Virus record (IMG/VR): IMGVR_UViG_3300035701_000058 | Location: 1-47,755 of that record | DNA: 47,755 nucleotides | Source: a virus | Reading direction: 5' to 3' (one strand) | Shown: positions 24,046 through 31,398 of the stretch, piece after piece | Numbering within the stretch: position 1 is the first letter of the stretch | Layout of the letters: each line of letters starts with the position of its first letter | Position numbers and translations under genes: made by a program | Notes under the pieces: generated by a model | What the model was told of the DNA's origin: nothing | Seen by the model: the letters and a program-made list of their open reading frames with translations, nothing else | Databases searched by the model: none

Positions 24046-24240
24046 TTATTTGTACGAATTCGCCTCGTTGATTGCGAGCCTGTACTCTGCGCTCTGCTGG
24101 GTTTCCGCGAATGCCACGATGCGCCAGCGGAGCCAGATTGAGTATGGCTGGAATTGCCTGCTAGTTACTTCTATGCCCCTGAATTCGTTGCCCTCCAGGA
24201 AGACGCGGGACGCTGTTGCTGTGATTAGTTGGTTTCTCAT
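24046..24240 (-). CDS. Small protein coupled to the replication gene
   Basis: This 64-residue protein starts by ATGA overlap with the DnaD-like gene, behind GGAGGTGAAGCC. The text (VFLEGNEFRGIEVTSRQFQPY, then WLRWRIVAFAETQQ) looks beta-alpha and basic. No family is recognised. Its position suggests a replication or recombination accessory role. Confidence 0.6.
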   Translation of the reverse strand: MRNQLITATASRVFLEGNEFRGIEVTSRQFQPYSIWLRWRIVAFAETQQSAEYRLAINEANSYK

Positions 24241-25049
24241 GGCTTCACCTCCTTCTTTAAAAGGTGTCCGTAACGGCGAGCAAATTCATTAGGGTCTTCT
24301 GTTGGGTCTCCCTTTGGCTTGTCAACCTTGCGCCCCTCGCTTGCCCATCGATCTAGTATCGTCCTGACATACTTCCAGCATGGTCTATCTACATTCGCTT
24401 CGGACATAGTGATAAAAGCGTCCTGTACCCAATCAAGGGGGTAAGCGTTAGTCGCAAGTCTTAACTCAGACACAAGAATTGATGGAACCGTTCCGAGATA
24501 TTTTTCGTAGACAGCAAAAAAGGCTTTTTCTTTTTCAGAAAGAGGGGCAGCAGGTGGTGGTACTTCCTCCTTACACCTTACCCCTTCACCTTCTCCGTTA
24601 GGAATTACACCTTTAACCTTAACCTTAACCTTCTGCGGCGAAATGGCGTCAGGATTCCCGCAACTTTCCGTCTCTTTGCCGAGTTTTTGCGGGAGCAAAT
24701 CACTACTTTTAGGTTCGGGAATCCCATCAAGCCCTTCTCTGTCCTTGCGTAGTCCTGGCTGGTTTCTTTCAAACTTTGGATAGCAGATGAAGGATTTTGA
24801 GCCGACTGAATAAAAAAACACCAAAGTTTTTTGCTCAGCCCTTAACAGCGCAGCCCTGATTTTTGACGGAGTGACTGATTTTTTTAGGGGGAAAACCAGC
24901 GACTTGATGACCTTTTCGTCGCCGTGAAAACACCCATTTTTATTAAGGAAAGAGATGATCCATGTAAAGATTAGCGCCTCCGAATCGCTGAGGCTATTGA
25001 CTTCCTGGTCTATGCTAATCGTCTTATTCAGCATCCGTCCTCGTGCCAT
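24237..25049 (-). CDS. Replication initiation protein with DnaD-like domain
   Basis: This 270-residue protein starts after GGAGGGTAGAC. Residues about 5-95 look like a winged-helix region: SLSDSEALIFTWIISFLNKNGCFHGDEKVIKSLV. A linker rich in Lys, Gly and Pro follows. Residues about 178-245 carry YEKYLGTVPSILVSELRLATNAYPLDWVQDAF and WKYVRTILDRWASEG, the DnaB_2/DnaD pattern (Yi..IL..W...G). The phage replication module is otherwise minimal, so the host helicase and polymerase are probably recruited here. The winged-helix part would bind the origin, which was not found. Confidence 0.85.
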   Translation of the reverse strand: MARGRMLNKTISIDQEVNSLSDSEALIFTWIISFLNKNGCFHGDEKVIKSLVFPLKKSVTPSKIRAALLRAEQKTLVFFYSVGSKSFICYPKFERNQPGLRKDREGLDGIPEPKSSDLLPQKLGKETESCGNPDAISPQKVKVKVKGVIPNGEGEGVRCKEEVPPPAAPLSEKEKAFFAVYEKYLGTVPSILVSELRLATNAYPLDWVQDAFITMSEANVDRPCWKYVRTILDRWASEGRKVDKPKGDPTEDPNEFARRYGHLLKKEVKP

Positions 25050-25051
25050 GT

Positions 25052-25423
25052 CTACCCTCCGTCCTCATTTCCTTCACCTTGGCCTGATGGTTTATGAAAG
25101 AGTTGCCTGAAGCCCTCATCATAGTAAGGGTCGTTGTATTCCTCGGAACCTATAATTCGCATCGTCTCCTCACACTTATCTGGATGGTCAAACATATATT
25201 TGGGGAGGTCAGGAGACCACCTACTATTAGAATCATCATAGACTTCACTTAGACAAGAACAATATATCTTCGTCGCATTGCGTAGGGCCTCGTGTAAATC
25301 CTCCATCGGGTTATATATGTCGGAAGGCATATCTGTTTGTATCTCTCGGATATGTGCGCGCAGATAACATAATCTTTTGATTATTAATCCACTCTTTTCG
25401 CGCAACCACGTGTCCTGGGGCAT
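25052..25423 (-). CDS. Acidic helical protein of unknown function
   Basis: This is a 123-residue protein. The N-terminal half is helical (LIIKRLCYLRAHIREIQTDM); the second half is rich in Asp, Glu, Tyr and Pro. It ends two bases before the start of the replication gene. There is no recognised family, membrane segment or signal. GGGAG precedes the ATG closely. Confidence 0.7.
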   Translation of the reverse strand: MPQDTWLREKSGLIIKRLCYLRAHIREIQTDMPSDIYNPMEDLHEALRNATKIYCSCLSEVYDDSNSRWSPDLPKYMFDHPDKCEETMRIIGSEEYNDPYYDEGFRQLFHKPSGQGEGNEDGG

Positions 25424-25427
25424 CTCC

Positions 25428-25550
25428 CTACCCTCTCTTCCTCGCCTCTATCAGTTCCCTCGCAAATGGGAACTCATCGCCTACCGGTAAGCCTGCCAGG
25501 TAGCAGCCTTTCCACTCTTCCCAGAGGTGCTCAAGTTGTGTTTTCGTCAT
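25428..25550 (-). CDS. Small 40-residue protein
   Basis: A frame starts at the ATG at 25550 and runs MTKTQLEHLWEEWKGCYLAG...FARELIEARKRG. Its composition is that of a folded helical peptide, with Trp, Leu and charged residues. The stop overlaps the ribosome binding site of the next gene. The upstream site is weak (GGAAACTACT). No family is recognised. Confidence 0.5.
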   Translation of the reverse strand: MTKTQLEHLWEEWKGCYLAGLPVGDEFPFARELIEARKRG

Positions 25551-25606
25551 AGTAGTTTCCGTCAACTTCCGTTAAGATTAGTTAGGTTCAACTTGCCTTA
25601 AAGAGA

Positions 25607-25631
25607 GGGGCAGTTTAACCTCCTCTGCCCC
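25607..25631 (-). terminator. Hairpin in the 121-base gap after the zinc-ribbon gene
   Basis: GGGGCAG (25607-25613) pairs with CTGCCCC (25625-25631) over an 11-base loop. On the minus strand it is followed by TCTCTTTAA, a weak U tract. It lies in the gap 25551-25671 that otherwise holds no gene. It may be a partial terminator or a processing hairpin. Confidence 0.4.
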
Positions 25632-25671
25632 CGCTTCCCAGGATACCCCCGTCTTGCCCCTCTCGATAAGA

Positions 25672-26214
25672 CTAAACTTGTGCCGGCTCCGGCTCCTTGT
25701 CTGACTCTGTGCCTTCTGGCGACTCCAATAAGCGCGCTGCCTCGGCTTGGTCCTGCCCGTTGTCTCCGGGCGCGCCTTCCGCAGCTTGCTCGGTCTGCTG
25801 TGGCGCGTCGACCATCTCTAGCTGGGTGGCCTCTGCCGTGAGGGTAAGGGCCCAACTCCGAGCCGTCTTTTCCATGTTTTCGAGTGCGCTGGCCATGGCA
25901 TCGTCGACCTCTACATTGATTGCCAGGGAGACTTTCGTGGCGCGAGTGGCTACCACATACTCGCGCGCTGTCCGAATCTTCCTGATAGAATTGATAGTCA
26001 ACGTCTGTCTTTGCAGAATGGGAATCTCCTCTTTGGCGGGAGTTACCACGTCGACCTTCTCGACTCGGCTCCATATTGGCTCAACGGTCGAGTCTTTGAC
26101 CTCGACGCAGAGATGCTCGAAGCCCTTCTCCCCGTTCCTCCAGCGCTTTGACCGTTCCTCGATGCGCGAAGTGGTCTCTCCACAGACTAAGCACTTGTAC
26201 TGTTTACGTCTCAT
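25672..26214 (-). CDS. Early protein with N-terminal zinc-ribbon remnant
   Basis: This 180-residue protein starts by ATGA overlap behind GGAGGTGAACAGAAGCC. The first residues, RRKQYKCLVCGETTSR, hold one CxxC pair, and HLCVEVKDS later supplies a third Cys. The centre is beta-alpha; the last 50 residues are Gln/Glu/Ala-rich and probably disordered. No family is recognised. It follows the gp3-like and 64-residue genes in the early block. Confidence 0.7.
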   Translation of the reverse strand: MRRKQYKCLVCGETTSRIEERSKRWRNGEKGFEHLCVEVKDSTVEPIWSRVEKVDVVTPAKEEIPILQRQTLTINSIRKIRTAREYVVATRATKVSLAINVEVDDAMASALENMEKTARSWALTLTAEATQLEMVDAPQQTEQAAEGAPGDNGQDQAEAARLLESPEGTESDKEPEPAQV

Positions 26215-26405
26215 GGCTTCTGTTCACCTCCTTCCTCGCGAAGTTCTATTTCTCCTGCCGGGTCGTGCAATATTTCTGGTTTGATCGCCTCCTTCCTAGT
26301 GTGCTTATCGCATAGCTTCCTTCCTCGAGTTGTCACCCGGTTGCACTGCAGCACCACCGGGCCCAGCCTGGCTCGCTCGTGCTGGCATCTGCGCGTATAG
26401 TTCAC
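26211..26405 (-). CDS. Small Cys/His-containing basic protein
   Basis: This 64-residue protein starts at a GTG behind AAAGGGGGTGAGCCA. The order RRCQHER, LQCNRVTTRGRKLCDKH contains three Cys and two or three His, which suggests one zinc site. The end is acidic. The next gene begins by ATGA overlap. The family is unknown, but the layout (C-H...C...C..H) recalls small phage zinc proteins. Confidence 0.65.
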   Translation of the reverse strand: MNYTRRCQHERARLGPVVLQCNRVTTRGRKLCDKHTRKEAIKPEILHDPAGEIELREEGGEQKP

Positions 26406-26420
26406 TGGCTCACCCCCTTT

Positions 26421-27569
26421 CTACTCTTGGAATAAAGGCTCTGCCTCTTGCTTCGTTTTCCCCTTACCCGCCTGAGACTCCAGCATCGCCTTAGCATGCA
26501 GCTTGTCTATCTCGGCTGGAGTGCACTTTTCCATCCCTGTGAACCCTGACACTTCTGACTGTGCCCATGTCTCTACTGCTGAACGGTTGGCTTTCAGGCC
26601 GAGGTTATACAGGTGCCCCCAGATCTGTGCCTTCTTTTGCCCTGTGGTTAGTTTCTGGGGGCTTGCAGAATCTGGGCTGGGCGAAGACATACCCCGTGGC
26701 TTGTTTGTGCTGACTGGCGACGGCGTGGGTTCTTCTGCTTTTTGAGCCTGGGGAGAGCCGTTTGATTTCGGCTGTTGCGCGGCGCCATTCGTCTTTGCCT
26801 GTTGCGCTTTCGGTTCCTGGTTCTCAGGGATTATCAGTTCAGGTATTTCGTCATCCGGCACTGGCATCTCGGCGCCGTCCTCAAGCCCCTCTGGTAGTAG
26901 TCCCGCTATCCCATCCCGAGATGCTCGTGCCATCTGCAGCATCGTGTTCCTAGTTCGTAAATTGAGAACGTAGACAGTCTTCTTCTTGCCCTCGGGCGTC
27001 TTGACTTCCTGCGGCTCTACGGTGAGCAAGAGTGGTATCATAGAGATGCGCCCATAGGTTCTCTTCACAAGCTCTGCCGTGCTATTGATATTGATAATGC
27101 TGTTGACTGATCCAGAATCAAGTTGCCACACCCCCAGGCCTGGGACCTCAGGGAGTACGAATTGGAGGCACATAATCTCTTTGCACTTCACCCTGTAATC
27201 AGAGCATTCCTTGCCTCTGCAGGCTATCTCTTTCATCACCACGTCTTTCGATTCCCTGTCTACGAGCTCGCCTGTCTCTGAGTTCACCATGCGGATCGCC
27301 GTCTCCCCATCACCTTTGCAGATAAGCCCTCGTGTCTTGGAGTAGCATCGGTAATACTGAGAGCACCACTTCTCCTCATCTTCTACAGGGATGAGGATTC
27401 GTAGTTCCTTTGGCTTCTCGCCGAAGACCGCCTGTACCTCCGGCGGAGATACAAAATAATCCACAGCTTTGGGGTACTCCACCCCTTTGTCATTCTTGAC
27501 TTTCACGCCTAGGTGTATCTTGCCCAGACGCGGAAGCCTCCTGTTTTCAGATAGTCCTTTTATTGGCAT
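26421..27569 (-). CDS. PhiC31 gp3-like protein (recombination directionality factor family)
   Basis: This 382-residue protein starts at the ATG at 27569, behind AAGGAAGGAGAGGGAAT. The text MPIKGLSENRRLPRLGKIHLG, then YPKAVDYFV, CKGDGETAIR, Cys pairs in CRGKECSDYRVKCKEIMCL, QLDSGSVNSIININS and GRISMIPLLL matches the gp3-like family as I remember it. In phiC31 this protein controls integrase direction; many homologues sit in early regions without an integrase. After residue 255 a Pro/Gln/Ser-rich linker leads to a helical C-terminal domain. No integrase is visible here, so a different DNA-binding or annealing role is likely. Confidence 0.7.
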   Translation of the reverse strand: MPIKGLSENRRLPRLGKIHLGVKVKNDKGVEYPKAVDYFVSPPEVQAVFGEKPKELRILIPVEDEEKWCSQYYRCYSKTRGLICKGDGETAIRMVNSETGELVDRESKDVVMKEIACRGKECSDYRVKCKEIMCLQFVLPEVPGLGVWQLDSGSVNSIININSTAELVKRTYGRISMIPLLLTVEPQEVKTPEGKKKTVYVLNLRTRNTMLQMARASRDGIAGLLPEGLEDGAEMPVPDDEIPELIIPENQEPKAQQAKTNGAAQQPKSNGSPQAQKAEEPTPSPVSTNKPRGMSSPSPDSASPQKLTTGQKKAQIWGHLYNLGLKANRSAVETWAQSEVSGFTGMEKCTPAEIDKLHAKAMLESQAGKGKTKQEAEPLFQE

Positions 27570-27727
27570 ATTCCCTCTCCTTCCTTTGGTTCTACCGGTT
27601 CCCAGTCTTGCATGAAAGGCTTGTCCTCTTGGCATTGCGGGAGTTCTTTGTTTGCGTGGTTAATTGCCTCCCAAGCGTCCATAGTATTGAATCCGCATTT
27701 ACAAATTACTGGCATGGGTAACTGCAT
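27560..27727 (-). CDS. Small 55-residue Cys-containing protein
   Basis: A frame starts at the ATG at 27727, in a TAATG overlap with the upstream stop. It runs MQLPMPVICKCGFNTMDAWEAINHANK..., with CKC, a later Cys-x19-Cys-like spacing and His. It looks like a small zinc knuckle, with CxC at 9/11, H25 and C32. It ends just inside the start of the gp3-like gene. The coupling and composition support a real gene. Confidence 0.6.
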   Translation of the reverse strand: MQLPMPVICKCGFNTMDAWEAINHANKELPQCQEDKPFMQDWEPVEPKEGEGICQ

Positions 27728-27924
27728 TACTCTCCTTTTGCTGGCATTGTGCCGTATTGAAGATTCAGTCTCGCGTTCAAGTCAACGAGGTCATTCCAAA
27801 CCTGTTCCTTGTCCTTCCCCCTTATTTTTAGGGTCCAGCCAAAATTACCTTTCTGGTAACGGGTAATCTCTACGCTGTAGGGGTCTAACTCGATGGGCGC
27901 CTGGATTACCTGCTCTGTTGTCAT
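27727..27924 (-). CDS. Small protein of unknown function
   Basis: This 65-residue protein starts at the ATG at 27924, behind AGGAAGGAGAGAGTA. The longer frame to 27954 would begin inside the upstream gene. It contains ELDPYSVEITRYQKGNFGWTLKIRG, three predicted strands, then a helix (KEQVWNDLVDLNARL). No family is recognised. Confidence 0.65.
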   Translation of the reverse strand: MTTEQVIQAPIELDPYSVEITRYQKGNFGWTLKIRGKDKEQVWNDLVDLNARLNLQYGTMPAKGE

Positions 27925-27937
27925 TACTCTCTCCTTC

Positions 27938-28105
27938 CTACTGGTATCTCTCATCCACCAGAGAGCCAGCGTTTAGCTCGTTCTTCCATTCAATCGCCTC
28001 AGCAAGCCAGTCCTCGACCGGGATGTCCCTGCGAGTTGCTACCTCCTCGGCTCGCTGAAAAGCTGCCTGCAACCTGTCTGATTTCACCGCTACGAGTTCT
28101 ACCAT
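27938..28105 (-). CDS. Small helical protein
   Basis: A 55-residue frame starts at the ATG at 28105, close behind AAGGGGGCTTAG. The protein is MVELVAVKSDRLQAAFQRAEEV..., highly helical, with IPVEDWLAEAIEWKNEL near 28-44. The stop lies just ahead of the next ribosome binding site. The family is unknown. Confidence 0.6.
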   Translation of the reverse strand: MVELVAVKSDRLQAAFQRAEEVATRRDIPVEDWLAEAIEWKNELNAGSLVDERYQ

Positions 28106-28121
28106 CTAAGCCCCCTTCCTT

Positions 28122-28250
28122 TCACGGCGCCGGTATGCTTAACGCCTCACCCAACACTTCGAAGATGTCCGCCTGACAAAGCCCATAGATAACCGCTCCG
28201 CAGAATATGAAGAGTGCTAGCAGGATTAACGAAGCCTTAAAGCGCGTCAT
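28122..28250 (-). CDS. Small single-span membrane peptide
   Basis: A 42-residue frame starts at the ATG at 28250, behind GAGAAGGCGAAGAAAC. It reads MTRFKASLILLALFIFCGAVIYG, a basic start and one membrane helix, then an acidic C-terminus. It directly follows the regulator gene. Small early membrane peptides of this sort often act on the host or exclude other phages, but no function can be read here. Confidence 0.55.
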   Translation of the reverse strand: MTRFKASLILLALFIFCGAVIYGLCQADIFEVLGEALSIPAP

Positions 28251-28267
28251 GTTTCTTCGCCTTCTCT

Positions 28268-28459
28268 TTAGCTGGATGCCTTAGACTTGTGCTTACGAGC
28301 AAGCCTTTCCAGATTGCGTAGCGCGAGCTTGGAAGGTTTAGAGTCGCTAGACTCCCATCGCGCTACTGTGCTCCATGAGACGCCAATCTTCTCCGATAGT
28401 TCTTGCTGGGTAAGCCCTAATTGATTTCTTAACGCCTTTATATTTAGTGTGTTATTCAT
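28268..28459 (-). CDS. XRE-family (Cro/CI-type) regulator
   Basis: This is a 63-residue protein. The core ALRNQLGLTQQELSEKIGVSWSTVARWES, residues 9-37, is a clear HTH_3 motif. The start is the ATG at 28459; a longer frame crosses the promoter and is not expected. That ATG falls about seven bases after the -10 box, so the message is probably leaderless. With 63 residues it is a bare DNA-binding domain like Cro. It is the first gene of the early block and probably regulates its own promoter. Confidence 0.88.
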   Translation of the reverse strand: MNNTLNIKALRNQLGLTQQELSEKIGVSWSTVARWESSDSKPSKLALRNLERLARKHKSKASS

Positions 28460-28465
28460 GCCGAG

Positions 28466-28510
28466 AGTATACCATATAGTATAGTGTTTGTCAAGGGGTA
28501 AAAAGGGGTA
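28466..28510 (-). promoter_or_regulatory. Strong early promoter with operator-like repeats
   Basis: On the minus strand TTGACA (28494-28489), a 17-base spacer and TATACT (28471-28466) form a near-consensus sigma-70 promoter. The predicted start is at or next to the A of the regulator's ATG. TATAC-CATATA-GTATA (28468-28483) spans the spacer and -10 box. Two AAGGGGTA repeats (28493-28500, 28503-28510) abut the -35 box, ten bases apart. Both are likely regulator sites. Confidence 0.8.
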
Positions 28511-28524
28511 TTTCAGGATTGGAT

Positions 28525-28575
28525 AAAAAAGGAGGGCGGTCAACTTAGAGTATAACACCCCAAATCAACCGCCCT
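28525..28575 (-). terminator. Terminator closing the late block
   Basis: AGGGCGGT (28533-28540) pairs fully with ACCGCCCT (28568-28575). On the minus strand two C and six T follow (28530-28525). It sits 16 bases after the last late gene and just upstream of the early promoter, so it insulates the two blocks. Confidence 0.85.
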
Positions 28576-28590
28576 TTCGTTGCCAGGAGC

Positions 28591-28878
28591 CTATTTCTTG
28601 ATAAATGTTCTCACAATCAAGTCTCTTCCGAACCGCTCAAATCCCAGTATTAGGATAACAGCCACGAGTACAACCTCGGCTATTAGAATTCCCAGGTTCT
28701 CTTCGTAGATATACACTCGCTCAAATACCCAGATTAAAATAAGGTTTACCAGCACGATGATAGCTAAGGCTATAGCGCAACAGCCGAAGATGATTTCCTT
28801 GAGCTTTTCAAATAGACTGGGTTCTACGTGTTGCTCTGTCACTAACTGCACCTCTTCGATGTCTCCGGGATAATCCAT
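28591..28878 (-). CDS. Two-helix membrane protein, holin candidate
   Basis: This is a 95-residue protein. Hydrophobic helices lie at about 28-52 and 61-80, with an acidic N-terminus and a basic end (RDLIVRTFIKK). It overlaps the end of the phosphoesterase gene by 37 bases. It is the last gene of the late block, a usual place for lysis genes, and lies near the cysteine-peptidase-like gene. Size and topology fit a class II holin. The alternative holin is the gene at 5148-5390. Confidence 0.6.
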   Translation of the reverse strand: MDYPGDIEEVQLVTEQHVEPSLFEKLKEIIFGCCAIALAIIVLVNLILIWVFERVYIYEENLGILIAEVVLVAVILILGFERFGRDLIVRTFIKK

Positions 28879-29591
28879 GATAATTTAGGCTCACCGTTCT
28901 TAATCTCGATATAACTTCCATCTTTCAGGTCACCACCGTCTACAACGTGCCCATGCCCCGTAGCCGACAGAATCAATCTGGGAGTATGGGTGTGACCAAT
29001 GCAGAAGTTCAGCTTACTCTTCTCAGCCTCTTTCAGCGCGTTCCCCCAGACTATGCCCACGAGGTCCGTGTAGCCTTCACTCTCTGTACCGGAAGGCGGC
29101 GGGTTATGCGGAGTACCAGGTCGCTTCCAGCCGCGCCATTCGCAGAACTTTAACCAGGCTCGCGGGCAGACGCGAAGAGCCACTGCAGCCAGCCAGAGAT
29201 AGATAGGACGGAACCAGCTCCAGTCAATAGCCAGCCGATCCCCGTGCTCAAAATGCCAGTTGCCTATGTCGCAGGAGTTGACAATTTTAACATTAGGTAC
29301 ATCACCGAGCACTTGGCGCACCATGTAGTCAGGGTCATGGTTGCCGCAGACGTAAATGAAGGGGTAGCCATCCAGCACCCTCTTCAGGTCGCGCACAGTC
29401 TCGCTGCCCTTGTACTTCTTCACGCCGTAGATAACCAAATCGAGCAGGTCGCCGTTGCCTATCAGGATAGCCCCTTGACGCTGTCCCATACGGATGAACC
29501 TTACCACGCCCTGCCCCAAGCCATAGGGGTTCTGGTGCCAGTCTGAGGAGTCGAGTATCAGTCGGGTGTCTTTTAGTCTAAAGGGCTTCAT
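28842..29591 (-). CDS. Calcineurin-like metallophosphoesterase
   Basis: This 249-residue protein has the family's metal motifs in order: SDWH (16-19), GNGDLLD (45-51), GNHD (83-86), a central EHGD (115-118) and GHTH (199-202). Only the first Asp-x-His is preceded by Ser rather than the common Gly or Ser variations, which is allowed. It hydrolyses phosphomonoesters or diesters with two metal ions. The substrate is unknown; UDP-diacylglucosamine hydrolase-like or 5'-nucleotide roles are possible. It stands between the cysteine-peptidase-like and two-helix membrane genes. Confidence 0.9.
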   Translation of the reverse strand: MKPFRLKDTRLILDSSDWHQNPYGLGQGVVRFIRMGQRQGAILIGNGDLLDLVIYGVKKYKGSETVRDLKRVLDGYPFIYVCGNHDPDYMVRQVLGDVPNVKIVNSCDIGNWHFEHGDRLAIDWSWFRPIYLWLAAVALRVCPRAWLKFCEWRGWKRPGTPHNPPPSGTESEGYTDLVGIVWGNALKEAEKSKLNFCIGHTHTPRLILSATGHGHVVDGGDLKDGSYIEIKNGEPKLSWIIPETSKRCS

Positions 29592-29599
29592 AGTTCACC

Positions 29600-30337
29600 T
29601 TATGGCAGCAGGATTAAGCAAGCCTCGCGCCCCTGGTATGCAGCATCCACTATCGAGGCGGACTGAGGCTCGATTAGATACATGGCCAGTGTGCGATTTG
29701 CGTTACTCGGATAGGCGAAGGCGATATTGAGCCTATGCCAGCCAGCGTCAGACATGATAGTTACCACGCCCAGAGCGGTTCCCCACCATTCGGGAGTGTT
29801 GCAGAACTGCCCCAGCAGAGCGTAAGCGTAATCGACACAATCGTGAAACGTAGGTATATACTGGAGTTTGTTTACTCCGGTGAACCTCACGAACTCCATT
29901 AAGGAGTCAATCGTGGTTGCCTTATATTGTCCACTAGAGGCGATAACCTTCCCCTGGCTAAATAAGTCAGCACCCCAGCGTGGTAATATGAGATTGTATA
30001 TCGGGTTTGGGTCTATGATGCCGCAGTCTATCCGAGGGGGCACGGGAACCGCAGGTTGCCCCTGTGAGGCTATACAATTAGCAAGGGAGGCCTTGCACGC
30101 TTCGAGGTTAGTAGTTAGTGTGTTAATCTGGGTTGTCTTCAACGCTGACTGAGTTTGCAGGGCTTGAATCTCTGCCTGCAACTGAGCAATCATGGTGACA
30201 TCGCCAGCGTGTGAACTGAGACACGCGTACAGTTGCTCCTGAATGTATGTCTTTTCGGTTCGGCACTGATTCAACTGCGCCGTGAGGTTATCAATCTGTA
30301 GTTTAAGCCCTGCGTCCTGTCCGCCCATACTGCCCAT
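29600..30337 (-). CDS. Coiled-coil protein with papain-like (agglutinin C-terminal-type) domain
   Basis: This 245-residue protein starts after TTAGGAGGTTCATC. Residues about 8-90 are a Gln/Leu coiled coil. The C-terminal domain has FHDCVDYAYALLGQF (C167), then W184-185, GWHRLNIAF (H201, N204) and LIEPQS (E223). This order of C, H, N and EPQ recalls a papain-fold domain described in fungal agglutinin C-termini and found in phage proteins. It may be an endolysin-like or tail-tip peptidase. It could also be non-catalytic. There is no signal peptide. Confidence 0.6.
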   Translation of the reverse strand: MGSMGGQDAGLKLQIDNLTAQLNQCRTEKTYIQEQLYACLSSHAGDVTMIAQLQAEIQALQTQSALKTTQINTLTTNLEACKASLANCIASQGQPAVPVPPRIDCGIIDPNPIYNLILPRWGADLFSQGKVIASSGQYKATTIDSLMEFVRFTGVNKLQYIPTFHDCVDYAYALLGQFCNTPEWWGTALGVVTIMSDAGWHRLNIAFAYPSNANRTLAMYLIEPQSASIVDAAYQGREACLILLP

Positions 30338-30347
30338 GATGAACCTC

Positions 30348-30737
30348 CTAAGTCCAGCTCTTGAATACTTTGTCCGTAACTATGGCGAGTTCTATTTCCG
30401 TAGTGTCGGGTATCTCATCAATGAAGCTGACAATTACGAAGTCATTGACTGCGAGTTTACCTGCTTGATAGATCGTAACCACGTTCTGGGATACGAGGCA
30501 GTCCACGTTATAGGTTACACCTAGCCATTTCCGAGCCACTTTTATCGGTTTAGCCTTCGTCACATCAATCGAGATAACCTTGCCGATATGTTGGGAATGT
30601 GGGGGCTGAAGAGGTTCATCAAAAATAAGATATTGCCCGTCGAAATGTTTAGCATCCTCAACTAAAGTATATCCCGTAGCAATCATATCCTGAATGATTT
30701 GGTCTCGATTGTCAGGAGTATAGTCTTTCCTTATCAT
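30348..30737 (-). CDS. Putative tail-region protein of unknown function
   Basis: This 129-residue protein starts after AAAGGAGAGGATT. The sequence is mixed alpha-beta: a helical N-terminal RDQIIQDMIATGYTLVED, then a series of strands such as VISIDVTKAKPIKVARKWLGVTY. It ends in SWT. No family is recognised. It lies between a tail-fibre-like gene and the peptidase-like gene. A tail accessory or lysis role is possible. Confidence 0.65.
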   Translation of the reverse strand: MIRKDYTPDNRDQIIQDMIATGYTLVEDAKHFDGQYLIFDEPLQPPHSQHIGKVISIDVTKAKPIKVARKWLGVTYNVDCLVSQNVVTIYQAGKLAVNDFVIVSFIDEIPDTTEIELAIVTDKVFKSWT

Positions 30738-30749
30738 AATCCTCTCCTT

Positions 30750-31397
30750 TTATGGGTCTTGATTCGTTGGTGCTGTTAAGACTGTGGTCGTGAGAAGTGG
30801 CGTTGAAAGCGTATTCCCAAAAAGTGAAGTTAGATTTATATCATAATACAATTTCATCAATTGAACATATGTGGAACCTGAACCAGAAGTGCGCTTGGCG
30901 TAAATCTGAATTAAATCGCCAGCTACCCAGCCAGAAAAGTCCTCGCTAAAAGTAGTTTCAGTACCATTCACACTTCGTTCAGTGCCAATAGCCACACCAT
31001 TTTTATAGATTTGCCCATACGCGATGTTGCCTGCCCCTGCACCTAAATTGAATTTCAAACGCATAGGCGACATATTAACGTTTAGGAGTATTTCTTTCAC
31101 CTTGATATAGGTAGCAGATGTGAAAATTCTTAAAGTATCGTTGCTATGCTTTAGAGTATCAGATACTATTGCGCCTCGAACTCCTAGGCTATCCGCATAG
31201 GCTTTTCTTACTGCCTGATTATCAGTTGTGGGATTGGAAGCAGGCAATACGGGGATAGTCGTAAATGTCTTTAATGCCGCAAAGGTTAGGGCCGAAGCCA
31301 ATACCTCGTCATACTGCGTTTCCAGATTATTTAATCTTGCCGCGCTCATCCCTGGCGCTGCCGCCTCAACCCATGTACTGTTTTTCACATAAGCCAT
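30750..31397 (-). CDS. Tail fibre-like protein
   Basis: This 215-residue protein starts after GGAGGCTTAAT. The N-terminus MAYVKNSTWVEAAAPGMSAARLNNLETQYDE is a common opening of phage tail-tip and fibre proteins. Residues 60-80 resemble a trimeric stalk repeat (NPTTDNQAVRKAYADSLG). The rest is beta-rich with typical surface loops and ends in Thr/Leu-rich repeats. It could be a receptor-binding accessory. It is far smaller than the secreted adhesin. Confidence 0.75.
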   Translation of the reverse strand: MAYVKNSTWVEAAAPGMSAARLNNLETQYDEVLASALTFAALKTFTTIPVLPASNPTTDNQAVRKAYADSLGVRGAIVSDTLKHSNDTLRIFTSATYIKVKEILLNVNMSPMRLKFNLGAGAGNIAYGQIYKNGVAIGTERSVNGTETTFSEDFSGWVAGDLIQIYAKRTSGSGSTYVQLMKLYYDINLTSLFGNTLSTPLLTTTVLTAPTNQDP

Positions 31398-31398
31398 A

